Positions 1-9,631 of a stretch of 64,000 nt of DNA are shown here, one piece after another. The position numbers and the translations under genes are program-made. Numbering within the stretch: position 1 is the stretch's first letter; every line of letters begins with the position of its first letter. The notes under the pieces were generated by a model. The model saw only the letters and a list, made by a program, of their open reading frames with translations. It did not search any database and was not told the origin of the DNA. The stretch is from Hyphomonadaceae bacterium (GTDB taxonomy: Bacteria > Pseudomonadota > Alphaproteobacteria > Rhizobiales > Hyphomicrobiaceae), in assembly GCA_019747815.1 (NCBI GenBank), contig JAIEQJ010000032.1:38809-102808 (forward strand), written 5' to 3'.

Positions 1-557
1 TTGGTGGCATCGGTGGCGTGCACGCGGCCGCCCGTCAACCGCCAGATCAGAAACGTATCGACCGTGCCGAAGGCCAGATGCCCGGCCTCGGCCAGCGCCC
101 GCGCCCCCTCCACCTGATCCAGCAGCCACGCAATCTTGGTGGCCGAGAAGTAGGGATCGAGCAGCAGGCCGGTTTTGGCCGTGACCATCGGCTCGTGGCC
201 CGCCTCCCTCAGCGCGCGGCACATGTCGGCGGTGCGCCGGTCCTGCCAGACGATGGCGCGGTGCATGGGCCGGCCCGTGCGCCGATCCCAGATGAGGCAG
301 GTCTCGCGCTGGTTGGTGATGCCGACGGCGGCGATGTCCCGTGCACCACCGCCGGCCGCGGCAATCGCCTGGCGCGCGGTCTCGACCGTGGTCCGCCAGA
401 TATCCTCGGGCTCGTGCTCCACCCAGCCCGAGGCCGGATAGAACTGGGCGAACTCGCGCTGGGCCAGGCCCCTCATGGCAAGGTCCGCACCGAACACGAT
501 GGCACGGCTCGACGTTGTACCCTGATCCAATGCGAGAATTGAGCCAGACTTCAGCAT
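1..557 (-). CDS. glpK: Glycerol kinase, N-terminal part (runs off the window)
   Basis: Phosphorylates glycerol to sn-glycerol-3-phosphate with ATP in the cytoplasm. Reading from the ATG at 557 gives about 185 residues of a family that is usually near 500; the rest lies to the left of base 1. The FGGY-kinase start is clear: phosphate-binding [12 protein letters not shown] near residues 11-22, NQRET followed by [17 protein letters not shown], and the [12 protein letters not shown] substrate-site block. It is divergent from ugpB with 232 bases between, which fits a shared glycerol/glycerol-3-phosphate role. The family is certain; regulation is not visible. Confidence 0.93.
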   Translation of the reverse strand, partial: MLKSGSILALDQGTTSSRAIVFGADLAMRGLAQREFAQFYPASGWVEHEPEDIWRTTVETARQAIAAAGGGARDIAAVGITNQRETCLIWDRRTGRPMHRAIVWQDRRTADMCRALREAGHEPMVTAKTGLLLDPYFSATKIAWLLDQVEGARALAEAGHLAFGTVDTFLIWRLTGGRVHATDAT

Positions 558-678
558 ACGTCCCCCTCATCGCATCCAGCGCGCGCATGTCAGGCCCGCA
601 AGTATTCAAGGCCGCAACCGCGGCGGCAAGCCCGGTGGGTGTGGCGCCCGCGCGGCCAGGACTTTCAAGCTCGCCCGG

Positions 679-717
679 TCTTAGGCTAGGCTCTTGGGCT
701 AGGCTCTTAGGCTAGGC
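679..717. repeat. Three tandem 13-bp repeats between glpK and ugpB
   Basis: Unit TCTTAGGCTAGGC at 679-691, 692-704 (one base differs) and 705-717. It ends just before a TTGTGAC...CTGTAAC pair and lies about 45 bases upstream of a TATAAT. It could be a regulator-binding array or a slippage repeat; function is unknown. Confidence 0.8.
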
Positions 718-762
718 TTGTGACACAAGACTGTAACGGGGAAGCGCTACGGCTCGCAAAAA

Positions 763-768
763 TATAAT
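763..768 (+). promoter_or_regulatory. Candidate -10 box for ugpB
   Basis: A perfect TATAAT in an A/T island 22 bases before the ugpB start. No good -35 lies 17 bases upstream, which would fit activator-dependent transcription. ugpB then has a strong GGAGG at 778-782. The transcription start is inferred only. Confidence 0.45.
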
Positions 769-789
769 CGGGGCTATGGAGGACGATCG

Positions 790-2112
790 ATGAGGACGTA
801 CGGGAAGCTGGGCTGGCTCGCCGCCGGCGCGATGCTCTTTGCGGCCAGCGAAGCCGCCGCGCAGACGGAGATCCAGTGGTGGCACGCGATGACCGGGGCC
901 AACAACAACGTCATCGTCAAGCTCGCCGACGATTTCAACGCCACACAGAAGGACTACAAGGTCGTCCCGAGCTATCGCGGCGGCTACGCCGACACCATGA
1001 ACGCGGGCATCGCCGCGTTCCGCGCCGGGCAGGCGCCCCACATCATGCAGGTGTTCGAGGTCGGCACGGCGACCATGATGGCGGCCACCGGCGCCGTCAA
1101 ACCGGTGCATGTGCTGATGAAGGAAGCCAACGAGCCCTTCGACCCCAAGAACTATCTGCCCACCATCACCGGCTACTACTCGACGACCAAGGGCGAGATG
1201 CTCTCCTTCCCGTTCAACTCGTCGAGCACCGTGATGTGGTACAACAAGGACAGCTTCAAGAAGGCGGGGCTCGACCCCGAGACGCCGCCCAAGACCTGGC
1301 CCGAGGTGTTCGAGGCCGCCAAGAAGCTCAAGGCCTCCGGGCATCCCAACTGCGGCTTCGGCAATGCGTGGGTCACCTGGGTCAACCTCGAGCAGCTCTC
1401 CGCCTGGCACAACGTGCCGCTCGCCACCAAGTCCAACGGCATGGACGGCTTCGACACGGTTCTGGCCTTCAACAGCCCCCTGCACGTGAAGCACCTGCAG
1501 AACCTCGTCGATCTGCAAAAGGACAAGACCTACGACTACTCGGGGCGCACCAACACGGGCGAGGGCCGCTTCACATCCGGCGAATGCCCGATCTTCCTCA
1601 CCTCCTCGGCATTCTTCGGCAACGTCAAGGCCAACGCCAAGTTCGCCTTCGGCAACGCGCCCATGCCCTACTATCCGGAGGTGGCCGGTGCGCCGCAGAA
1701 CTCCATCATCGGCGGCGCCTCGCTGTGGGTGATGGGCGGCAAGAGCGCGGCCGAATACAAGGGTGTCGCCAGGTTCTTCACCTTCCTCTCCGACACCGAC
1801 CGCCAGGTCGAGCTGCACAAGCTGTCGGGCTATCTGCCGATCACCAAGGCGGCCTACGACAAGACCAAGGCGTCGGGCTACTACAAGGAGTTCCCCTACC
1901 TCGAGACGCCGCTCATCGAGCTCACCAACAAGGAGCCGACCGCAAATTCGCGCGGGCTGCGCCTCGGCAACATGGTGCAGCTGCGCGAGGTGTGGGCGGA
2001 GGAGTTCGAGGCGGCGCTGTCGGGCAAGAAGACCGCACAGCAGGCCATCGACGACGCGGTATCGCGCGGCAACGCCATGCTGCGGCAGTTCGAGCGCACG
2101 GTGTCGCGGTGA
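790..2112 (+). CDS. ugpB: sn-Glycerol-3-phosphate ABC transporter, periplasmic binding protein
   Basis: Captures sn-glycerol-3-phosphate or glycerophosphodiesters in the periplasm and hands them to UgpAE. The 440 residues begin with a Sec signal peptide ending about AAAQ (residue 25). Family blocks are seen in order: QWWHAMTG, GIAAFRAGQAPHIMQV, FEVGTATMMAA, PFNSSSTVMWYNKD, IIGGASLWVMGGKSA, GYLPITKAAYD, and RGLRLGNMVQLR near the end. The length is usual for UgpB (about 435). It is the first gene of ugpB-A-E-C, with GGAGG seven bases before the ATG. The full set of UgpB-specific blocks separates it from other sugar-binding relatives. Confidence 0.95.
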   Translation: MRTYGKLGWLAAGAMLFAASEAAAQTEIQWWHAMTGANNNVIVKLADDFNATQKDYKVVPSYRGGYADTMNAGIAAFRAGQAPHIMQVFEVGTATMMAATGAVKPVHVLMKEANEPFDPKNYLPTITGYYSTTKGEMLSFPFNSSSTVMWYNKDSFKKAGLDPETPPKTWPEVFEAAKKLKASGHPNCGFGNAWVTWVNLEQLSAWHNVPLATKSNGMDGFDTVLAFNSPLHVKHLQNLVDLQKDKTYDYSGRTNTGEGRFTSGECPIFLTSSAFFGNVKANAKFAFGNAPMPYYPEVAGAPQNSIIGGASLWVMGGKSAAEYKGVARFFTFLSDTDRQVELHKLSGYLPITKAAYDKTKASGYYKEFPYLETPLIELTNKEPTANSRGLRLGNMVQLREVWAEEFEAALSGKKTAQQAIDDAVSRGNAMLRQFERTVSR

Positions 2113-2124
2113 CCCCAGGCGCAT

Positions 2125-2183
2125 CTCCCTCTCCCTGCGCTGATGGCGATAACGGAGAGCTGGAAGGGCGCGAGGAGAGGGAG
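2125..2183. repeat. Inverted repeat in the ugpB-ugpA junction
   Basis: CTCCCTCTCC at 2125-2134 is exactly complementary to GGAGAGGGAG at 2174-2183. The right arm is also the likely ribosome-binding site of ugpA, so pairing could hide it in the mRNA. It resembles the CCCTCTCCCC family seen at the next two operon junctions. Confidence 0.6.
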
Positions 2184-2190
2184 GGTGCAC

Positions 2191-3072
2191 ATGGAGAAGC
2201 GCGCGATTTTCGGCGGCCGGGCGCTCCCGTATCTGCTGCTGGCGCCGCAGCTCCTGATCACGCTCGTCTTCTTCTACTGGCCGGCCAGCCAAGCGGTGTG
2301 GCAATCGTTTTTGCTGGAGGACGCCTTCGGGCTCAGAACCGACTTTGTGTGGTTTGAGAACTACAACCACCTGTTTCACGACGGCGACTATTACCGGGCC
2401 ATGGCGACGACGGCGATCTTTTCCATCGCCGTAACCGCGCTTTCGCTGTCGATCGCACTGCTGCTCGCCGTGCAGGCCGACAAGAGCATCAAGGGGGCGG
2501 GCGCCTACAAGACGCTGCTGATCTGGCCCTATGCCGTGGCGCCCGCCATTGCCGGCGTTCTGTGGCTCTTCATGTTCCAGCCCTCCCTTGGGCTGGTGGC
2601 GCGCGGCCTGCGCGCGCTTGGGCTCGACTGGAACCCGCTGCTTAACGGCGATCACGCCATGGCCCTCGTGATCATGGCATCGACCTGGAAGCAGATCAGC
2701 TACAATTTCCTGTTCTTCCTCGCCGGCCTGCAATCGATCCCGCGCTCGGTGATCGAGGCGGCGGCCATCGACGGTGCACGACCCGTGCGCCGCTTCTGGA
2801 CCATCGTCTTTCCGCTGCTGTCGCCCACCGCCTTCTTTCTACTGGTGGTCAACATCGTCTACGTGTTCTTCGACACCTTCGGCATCATCGACGCCATGAC
2901 CGGCGGCGGCCCGGCCAAGGCCACCGAGACGCTGGTCTACAAGGTGTTCTTCGACGGCCGGCTCGGCGGCAATCTCGGCGGCTCGGCAGCGCAGTCGGTG
3001 ATCCTCATGATCATGGTGATCGCGCTGACCGCCGTGCAGTTCCGCTACATCGAGCGCAGGGTGACGTACTGA
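2191..3072 (+). CDS. ugpA: sn-Glycerol-3-phosphate ABC transporter, permease UgpA
   Basis: Inner-membrane permease that forms the channel with UgpE. About 293 residues with six predicted helices (first [20 protein letters not shown]). Family blocks include [38 protein letters not shown] and the EAAAIDGA coupling loop that contacts UgpC. I chose the ATG at 2191 because it has a purine-rich GGAGAGGGAGG upstream and gives the usual UgpA N-terminus. An in-frame ATG at 2143 would add 16 residues encoded by the junction repeat. It lies 78 bases after ugpB. Confidence 0.93.
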   Translation: MEKRAIFGGRALPYLLLAPQLLITLVFFYWPASQAVWQSFLLEDAFGLRTDFVWFENYNHLFHDGDYYRAMATTAIFSIAVTALSLSIALLLAVQADKSIKGAGAYKTLLIWPYAVAPAIAGVLWLFMFQPSLGLVARGLRALGLDWNPLLNGDHAMALVIMASTWKQISYNFLFFLAGLQSIPRSVIEAAAIDGARPVRRFWTIVFPLLSPTAFFLLVVNIVYVFFDTFGIIDAMTGGGPAKATETLVYKVFFDGRLGGNLGGSAAQSVILMIMVIALTAVQFRYIERRVTY

Positions 3073-3102
3073 TGTTGGCATGCATTTCAGATCCTCGCGC
3101 AT

Positions 3103-3226
3103 GCTCCCCCTCTCCCCGTTTACGGGGAGAGGGTCGGGGTGAGGAGCAGCCGCAAGTTTCAGCGACGGCGCCTATTGCCGCCCCTCACCCCAGCCCTCTC
3201 CCCACTGAAGAGTGGGGAGAGGGAGC
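3103..3226. repeat. Palindromic repeat pair in the ugpA-ugpE junction (family A)
   Basis: Two hairpins built on CCCTCTCCCC/GGGGAGAGGG, the first around 3109-3131 and the second around 3196-3225, joined by GTGAGG and CCCTCACCCC. The same design occurs inside the gene at 26487-30251. It lies inside the operon, so it is transcribed and may affect mRNA stability or expression balance. Confidence 0.8.
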
Positions 3227-3252
3227 ACGCGCGCCGCTCGACGGAGCGCCCC

Positions 3253-4101
3253 ATGGTTGAGCGGCGGCGCTTCGGCGATCTCATCCCGCACCTAGTCCTG
3301 CTCACCGGCGTCGCCATCGTCGCCTTCCCGGTCTACCTGTGCTTCGTCGGCTCGACCCTCGATCAGGCCACCATCGCCAACGGGCAGATGGGCCTCACCC
3401 CCGGCCCGCTGTTCTTCGAGACCTACTGGCGCACGCTGTTCGTCGGCACGTCGGGCACCACGCGCGAGCCCGTCGCCACCATGCTGCTCAACAGCTTCGT
3501 CATGGCGCTGGCGATCGCCGTCGGCAAGATCGCCATCTCCATCATCTCCTCCTACGCGGTCGTCTACTTCAAATTTCCGCTGCGCATGGCGGCCTTCTGG
3601 CTGATCTTCATAACACTGATGCTGCCGGTGGAGGTGCGCATCTACCCCACCTACAAGATCGCCGCTGACCTCAATCTCCTCAACTCCTATGCCGGCCTTA
3701 CCCTGCCGCTGATCGCCTCGGCCACCGCCACGCTGTTCTTCCGGCAGTTCTTCATGACCATTCCCGACGAGCTGATCGAGGCCTCCAAGCTCGACGGCGC
3801 CGGGCCCTTCCGCTTCTTCAAGGATACGGTGCTGCCGTTGTCGAGGACCAACATCGCCGCGCTGTTCGTGATCCTCTTCATCTACGGCTGGAACCAGTAT
3901 CTGTGGCCGATCCTCATCACCACGCGCGACGACATGCAGACCATCGTCATCGGCATCAAGAAGATGATCGTCACGGCCGACGCGCTGACCGAATGGAACG
4001 TGGTGATGGCCACCGCCATGCTCGCCATGCTGCCGCCGGTCGCCGTGGTGGTGCTGATGCAGCGCTGGTTCGTGAAGGGCCTGGTGGAGACGGAGAAGTG
4101 A
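3253..4101 (+). CDS. ugpE: sn-Glycerol-3-phosphate ABC transporter, permease UgpE
   Basis: Second inner-membrane permease of the Ugp system. From the ATG at 3253 there are 282 residues and six predicted helices. Family blocks: MLLNSFVMALAIAVGKI, IFITLMLPVEVRIYPTYKI, SATATLFFRQFFMTIPDEL, coupling loop EASKLDGAGPFRF, and IYGWNQYLWPILI. The reading frame stays open upstream to 3139, but that part is translated palindromic repeat, so 3253 is preferred. It lies 180 bases after ugpA, unusually far for this operon because of the repeat. Confidence 0.93.
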   Translation: MVERRRFGDLIPHLVLLTGVAIVAFPVYLCFVGSTLDQATIANGQMGLTPGPLFFETYWRTLFVGTSGTTREPVATMLLNSFVMALAIAVGKIAISIISSYAVVYFKFPLRMAAFWLIFITLMLPVEVRIYPTYKIAADLNLLNSYAGLTLPLIASATATLFFRQFFMTIPDELIEASKLDGAGPFRFFKDTVLPLSRTNIAALFVILFIYGWNQYLWPILITTRDDMQTIVIGIKKMIVTADALTEWNVVMATAMLAMLPPVAVVVLMQRWFVKGLVETEK

Positions 4102-4108
4102 TGTCTTT

Positions 4109-4233
4109 CCCTCCCCCCTTGTGGGGGAGGGCAGGGAGGGGGGAACTGCAGAACGTTTGCCGTAGGGGTTTGCCCCACCCCTAATCCCTCCCACGTCGTG
4201 CCGGAGGCGCGCCTTCGGTACGACGGGGAGGGG
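4109..4233. repeat. Palindromic repeat pair in the ugpE-ugpC junction
   Basis: A short CCCTCCCC/GGGGAGGG hairpin at about 4109-4131 is followed by a longer one around 4182-4233 (CGTCGTGCCG pairing with CGGTACGACG, one mismatch, flanked by CCCTCCC and GGGAGGG). It is transcribed with the operon and related in design to the element at 3103-3226. Confidence 0.7.
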
Positions 4234-4252
4234 AATCGCGGAGAACTTGTTG

Positions 4253-5323
<1,071 letters not shown>

Positions 5324-5338
5324 GGGAGCCGAAGCACG

Positions 5339-6193
5339 ATGACCGATCTCGTTCTCCAGCCGCCTGTCCTCGTCTTCGGCGGGCCCTACTCCAACCTGCG
5401 CGCGCTGTTGGCGCTCAGGCAGCGCGCCGAAGACCTCGACATTCCCCCCTCGCACTGCATCTGCACAGGCGACGTTGTCGCCTATTGCGCCGAGCCGGAG
5501 GACACCGCAGCCGCCATCCGCGACTGGGGCTGCCATGTCATCGCCGGCAACTGCGAGGAGCAGCTCGCCGACGCTTCCGACACGTGCGCCTGCGGCTTCG
5601 AGGAGGGCTCCGAATGCGACCGGCTCGCCAAGGGCTGGTATCCCTTCGCCAACGCGCGCATGTCGCCCGCAAGCCGCGCCTGGATGGCGGCCCTGCCGAA
5701 AACGCTCACGTGCACGATCGGCGGCTGGAGTGTCCGCGTTGTCCATGGCGGTGTCGACGTGATCAACACGTTCATCTTCGCCTCCGAGCGCGCTGCCCTC
5801 GCCGCGGAGCTGGAGCGCTCCGGCGCCGACATCGTCATCGCCGGCCACGCCGGCGTGCCGTTCATCGAGCGCATCGACGGCCGCGTGTGGTTCAATCCCG
5901 GCGTCATCGGCATGCCCGCCAACGATGGGACGCCTGACGTCTGGTACGGCCTGATCCGGCTCGAGGACGATGATCTCCTGATCGCGACACGCCGCCTGGC
6001 CTACGACCACCACGGCGCCGCCGCCGCCATGCGCCGCTCAGGCCATGCCAACGGCTACGCGCGCACGCTGGTGACGGGCTTGTGGCCGAGCCTCGATGTG
6101 TTCCCGCCGGCCGAGCGCGCCGCCACGGGCGGGCGCCTTCGCCCGCGCACCCTGCGCCTTCCGATCCGCACCGCCGCCCGGGCCGCCGGGTAG
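5339..6193 (+). CDS. Calcineurin-like phosphoesterase with altered metal-site residues
   Basis: 284 residues of the metallophosphoesterase fold, 15 bases behind ugpC and probably in the same operon, where many rhizobia carry ugpQ. It may therefore hydrolyse a phosphate ester connected with glycerophospholipids; that is inference. Family blocks are recognisable but altered: GGPYSN (14-19) where D-x-H is expected, TGD at 43-45 intact, GNC at 70-72 where GNH is expected, then VVHGG and IAGHAG. Several Cys residues sit around 88-100. The arginine-rich C-terminal tail is not conserved-looking. The fold is fairly sure; substrate and activity are unknown. Confidence 0.8.
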   Translation: MTDLVLQPPVLVFGGPYSNLRALLALRQRAEDLDIPPSHCICTGDVVAYCAEPEDTAAAIRDWGCHVIAGNCEEQLADASDTCACGFEEGSECDRLAKGWYPFANARMSPASRAWMAALPKTLTCTIGGWSVRVVHGGVDVINTFIFASERAALAAELERSGADIVIAGHAGVPFIERIDGRVWFNPGVIGMPANDGTPDVWYGLIRLEDDDLLIATRRLAYDHHGAAAAMRRSGHANGYARTLVTGLWPSLDVFPPAERAATGGRLRPRTLRLPIRTAARAAG

Positions 6194-6670
6194 ACCCGCG
6201 ACGCGAGCACGCGGGGCACGCGGCAGCGCAGTGTGCGTGCCTGTCGTGGTCGGGCCTGCGCCGCACGTGCCTTTGCCCCCGCGGCGGCTTCCGCCCGAGG
6301 CTGTTGGGAAGGTGGAGGAGCAGGACGTTCTGCGCCTGCTGACCTGAAACTGCTACAGTGGCGTCGAACGCCCTGCTCTGCCGGCATCCGGGCCCCATAC
6401 ATGGCGATCCGCTGGTCTGGCGGCCACGCCCGCAGAAGCGATCGGACTGCGGCCCCCGGCTCCAATTTGAGGCCGCGTCTCCGGAGACGCCGCCCCATGT
6501 CCGAGGTGAAGCAAGCTCTAGCACGCGCGCAGGGGGGCGGGGATAGCGAGCCCCATCCAGATGAACCCGCGATCTCCCTATCCCCGCTGCGCGTCACGTC
6601 CGACCGCCGGCGGCAAGAACAGTTGCGTTCAGCGTCAAAGAGGCGGGTCGCAGACGCGAGGCACCAGGTG
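6194..6670. other. 477-base gap between convergent genes
   Basis: No gene is supported here; the open frames have no recognisable domain and no ribosome-binding site. The one clear structure is a perfect 16-bp palindrome GCGTCTCCGGAGACGC at 6475-6490. It has no T-run, so it is not a standard terminator. Confidence 0.6.
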
Positions 6671-7438
6671 CTATTTCTTGGCCTTGACCCTTTTCTGCGG
6701 GACAGGCGGGTCGTCGGAGCCAAAGCCGAATCCCGAGAACAGGGCGGACAGCGGCATGGACTCGCTTGCGCCGGAATAGTTCGAGACGACCCGCACGGTC
6801 GTCCCAATGCGCGCAAGAGTAGCCAGATGGGTCACGTGCTCGTTCATCATGCGGAAACATCCCGATGACGACGCGCGGCCGATCGAGCGCTCGTTGTTCG
6901 TTCCGTGAATGCGGTAGATCGTGTTGCCGAGGTAAAGCGCCTTGGCTCCAAGCGGATTGATGACGCCGCCCGACACGGTGATGGGCAGGCCCGGCTGGCG
7001 CTGGCGCATCTCGGGCGGCGGCGTCCAGGATGGCCAGGATGCGATACGGCTGATCTTCTCCGTCCCGGTCCAGGTGAAGCCGTCTCGGCCGACGGAAATC
7101 GGGTAGGCGTAGGCCTCCTTGTTGGGCAGGACGTAATAGAGCTTGCGTCCCCCCGTATCGACGATGATCGTGCCTGGCGGCTCGTTGTACTCCAGATAGA
7201 CGACCGGTGGCTTCTGCGGAGCGATGTTGGGCTTCTCGCCTCCGTCCATGAACTTGGGATAGACGACAACATTGTGCAGCTTGCGGCGTTCGGCGCGTTG
7301 CGCCTCGCGTTCGCGTTCCTGGCGTTCAATGTCGCTCCGGAAAACAGGGGCGTCCTGCGCGTGGGCCTGGGATGCAGCCCACGTCATATTGATCGCAGCG
7401 ATCAGCATGCAACGCGATGCCGTCCGAGCAAAGTTCAT
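6671..7438 (-). CDS. L,D-transpeptidase (YkuD domain), periplasmic
   Basis: Cross-links peptidoglycan (3-3 links) or attaches proteins to it in the periplasm. 255 residues with a signal peptide ending near AHAQ (residue 28), then a charged helix rich in R and E (about 35-55) that may be a short coiled coil. The YkuD catalytic domain occupies roughly 83-215. Catalytic residues are visible: H178 in IHGTNN and C194 in SSSGCFRM, spaced as in the family. It stands alone, with no partner gene beside it. Confidence 0.9.
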   Translation of the reverse strand: MNFARTASRCMLIAAINMTWAASQAHAQDAPVFRSDIERQEREREAQRAERRKLHNVVVYPKFMDGGEKPNIAPQKPPVVYLEYNEPPGTIIVDTGGRKLYYVLPNKEAYAYPISVGRDGFTWTGTEKISRIASWPSWTPPPEMRQRQPGLPITVSGGVINPLGAKALYLGNTIYRIHGTNNERSIGRASSSGCFRMMNEHVTHLATLARIGTTVRVVSNYSGASESMPLSALFSGFGFGSDDPPVPQKRVKAKK

Positions 7439-7763
7439 TGTCCCCCCTCGAACTTTCTACTCCTCTCGCCACGCAGCGCGCACCGGCGAGGCCTGTTCAG
7501 TACCTAAACGCATACTTGGTTCTGGACAAGGTTTCCGCTGCCGGCAGAGCCCGACAGGGCCGAAAAGCGCGGCCGAGAGTTCGAATTTTGCACAGGAGGG
7601 CGCGTTTCACACAGTCGCGGCTGCGCGCAAGGGTCGGCGCTGGAACAGGTCCGATCCCGTGCGATCCCGCCTCAGCCATCCTGCCGCTTGTGCCGAAAGC
7701 TGCAGTGGCTGGCGCCTTGCATCATGGTTTGCGCGCGCGTGAGCTCGAGGACGTCTGGTGGGT
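7439..7763. other. 325-base gap between two minus-strand genes
   Basis: I see no gene, hairpin terminator or RNA structure. It must hold the promoter of the L,D-transpeptidase gene, but no clear -10/-35 pair stands out. Confidence 0.5.
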
Positions 7764-9434
7764 TCAGGGTTTGTTGATTGACGCTCCCGCCAGCTCCCCC
7801 TTCAACGCCTTGTCGATCAGCGTGCGCGTGTTCTCCACGCCGTAGAGCTCGATGAAGCTGCCGAACCGGGGCCCGCGCTCCTCGCCCAGCAGCACCTGAT
7901 AGATGGCGCCGAACCAGGCGTTGGAGACGCCGGGCTTCTCGGGCGTGGCGCCCTTGGCCTTGAAGTCCTGATAGCGCGCAACGGCGCGCCCGACATCATA
8001 GATGACGGTCTGCAGATCCTCGGCCCTGGCATCGGGCGGCACCTTGCCCAGCGCATCCGACAGCGCGCGCAGCGCGCCGGCCTCCACCTCGTCGGCCAGG
8101 CGGAACGTCTTCTGCGGCTGCACGAAGTCCTCGTAGTAGCGCACCGCGTAGCCCGCCAGATGATCGAGCAGCGGATGTGTCTGGGGCCCCGCCCCGGGCG
8201 CATGGCGGCGGATGAAGCCCCACAGCACATCCTTGTCGTGGGCATTCGATGCCGCCACCAGGTTGATGAGCAGCCCGAAGGAGATCGGCAGCTCCGCCGC
8301 CGGCGGGGCGCCGCCATGGATGTGCCACACCGCGTTGTCGATCTGGCCCTTCGCGTCCTGGCGCGGATAGGCGGCGAGGAACTGCAGGTACTCGTCCACC
8401 GTGCGCGGGATCACGTCGAAGTAGAGCCGCTTGGCCGCCTTCGGCTTCTGGAACATGAACAGCGACAGGCTCTCGGGCGAGGCGTAGGTCAGCCACTCCT
8501 CGATGGTGAGGCCGTTGCCCTTCGACTTGGAGATCTTGCCGCCCTCCTGATCCAGGAACAGCTCGTAGGTCAGGTTCTCGGGCGGCGTGCCGCCAAGCGC
8601 GCGGCAGATCCTGGACGACAGCGTCACCGAGTCGATGAGATCCTTGCCGCACATCTCGTAGTCGACGCTGAGCGCCGTCCAGCGCAGCGCCCAGTCTGCC
8701 TTCCACTGGCACTTGACGCGCCCGCCCGTCACCGGCGTCTCGACCTTCTTGCCGGTCTCCGGATCGAGATAGACGACGGTGCCCGTCCTCGGATGCCGCT
8801 CCAGCATCGGCACCTGCAGCACCTTGCCGGTGGTCGGTGAGATCGGCAGGAACGGCGAGTACGTCGCGCGACGCTCGGGCCCCAGGGTCGGCAGGATGAT
8901 ATCCATCACCTTGTCGTAGGTCTTGAGCATCTTGAGCAGCGTCTCGTCGAACATCCCGGCCCTGTAGCACTCGGTGGCCGAGTAGAACTCGTAGTCGAAG
9001 CCGAACTGGTCGAGAAAGCGGCGCAGGCGCGCATTGTTGTGGTGTGCGAAGCTCGGATGCTCGGTGCCGAAGGGATCGGGCACCGAGGTCAGCGGCTTGT
9101 CGATGTGCTGCGCCAGCATGTCCCTGTTGGGCACGTTGTCCGGCACCTTCCTGAGCCCGTCCATGTCGTCGGAGAAGCAGATGAGCCGCGTCTTGCGCCT
9201 GCCCTCGGTCAGCACCTCGAAGGCGTGGCGCACCATGGCCGTGCGCGCCACCTCGCCGAACGTGCCGATGTGCGGCAGCCCCGACGGCCCATAGCCCGTC
9301 TCGAAGATCACGGTCTTGTCGGCGCCGCCCTCGAGGGTGGCCAGCCGCTTGATGATCTTGCGCGCCTCCTCGAACGGCCAGGCGCGGGCCTCCTTCGCGG
9401 CAGCGGCCAGCGCGGGTTCGGGCGGCGTCATCAT
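7764..9434 (-). CDS. lysK: Lysyl-tRNA synthetase, class I
   Basis: Charges tRNA-Lys with lysine and ATP. It belongs to the Rossmann-fold class I form used by archaea and many alphaproteobacteria instead of the usual class II enzyme. 556 residues. The nucleotide-binding HIGH variant lies in [10 protein letters not shown] near residue 55 and the KMSKS variant KISKS is at 300-304. The C-terminal third is the helical anticodon-binding region. The tandem ATG at 9434 and 9431 both fit. No second lysS is visible in the window, so this may be the only one. Confidence 0.95.
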   Translation of the reverse strand: MMTPPEPALAAAAKEARAWPFEEARKIIKRLATLEGGADKTVIFETGYGPSGLPHIGTFGEVARTAMVRHAFEVLTEGRRKTRLICFSDDMDGLRKVPDNVPNRDMLAQHIDKPLTSVPDPFGTEHPSFAHHNNARLRRFLDQFGFDYEFYSATECYRAGMFDETLLKMLKTYDKVMDIILPTLGPERRATYSPFLPISPTTGKVLQVPMLERHPRTGTVVYLDPETGKKVETPVTGGRVKCQWKADWALRWTALSVDYEMCGKDLIDSVTLSSRICRALGGTPPENLTYELFLDQEGGKISKSKGNGLTIEEWLTYASPESLSLFMFQKPKAAKRLYFDVIPRTVDEYLQFLAAYPRQDAKGQIDNAVWHIHGGAPPAAELPISFGLLINLVAASNAHDKDVLWGFIRRHAPGAGPQTHPLLDHLAGYAVRYYEDFVQPQKTFRLADEVEAGALRALSDALGKVPPDARAEDLQTVIYDVGRAVARYQDFKAKGATPEKPGVSNAWFGAIYQVLLGEERGPRFGSFIELYGVENTRTLIDKALKGELAGASINKP

Positions 9435-9631
9435 GTCTCAGGTCCTTCGCGAGATTCGCCCGCGGACCTATGGGCTGTCCGTCGGCGCACGTCAATTGCC
9501 GCAGCGCACGCCCAGCCCCCTGGCCCGCCGGCCGCCAACTGCAACGGAGCCCTGTCGTTTTGGCAGGTTGTCCGGGGTTCCACTTCGCGCAATCGTGACC
9601 CTGGCCCAACCCTGGACTACGGAGAAATGCG

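Noticed and set aside
718..737. PHO box upstream of ugpB
   Set aside because: TTGTGAC and CTGTAAC are 13 bases apart instead of 11 and match the consensus only in part, so I did not call PhoB control.
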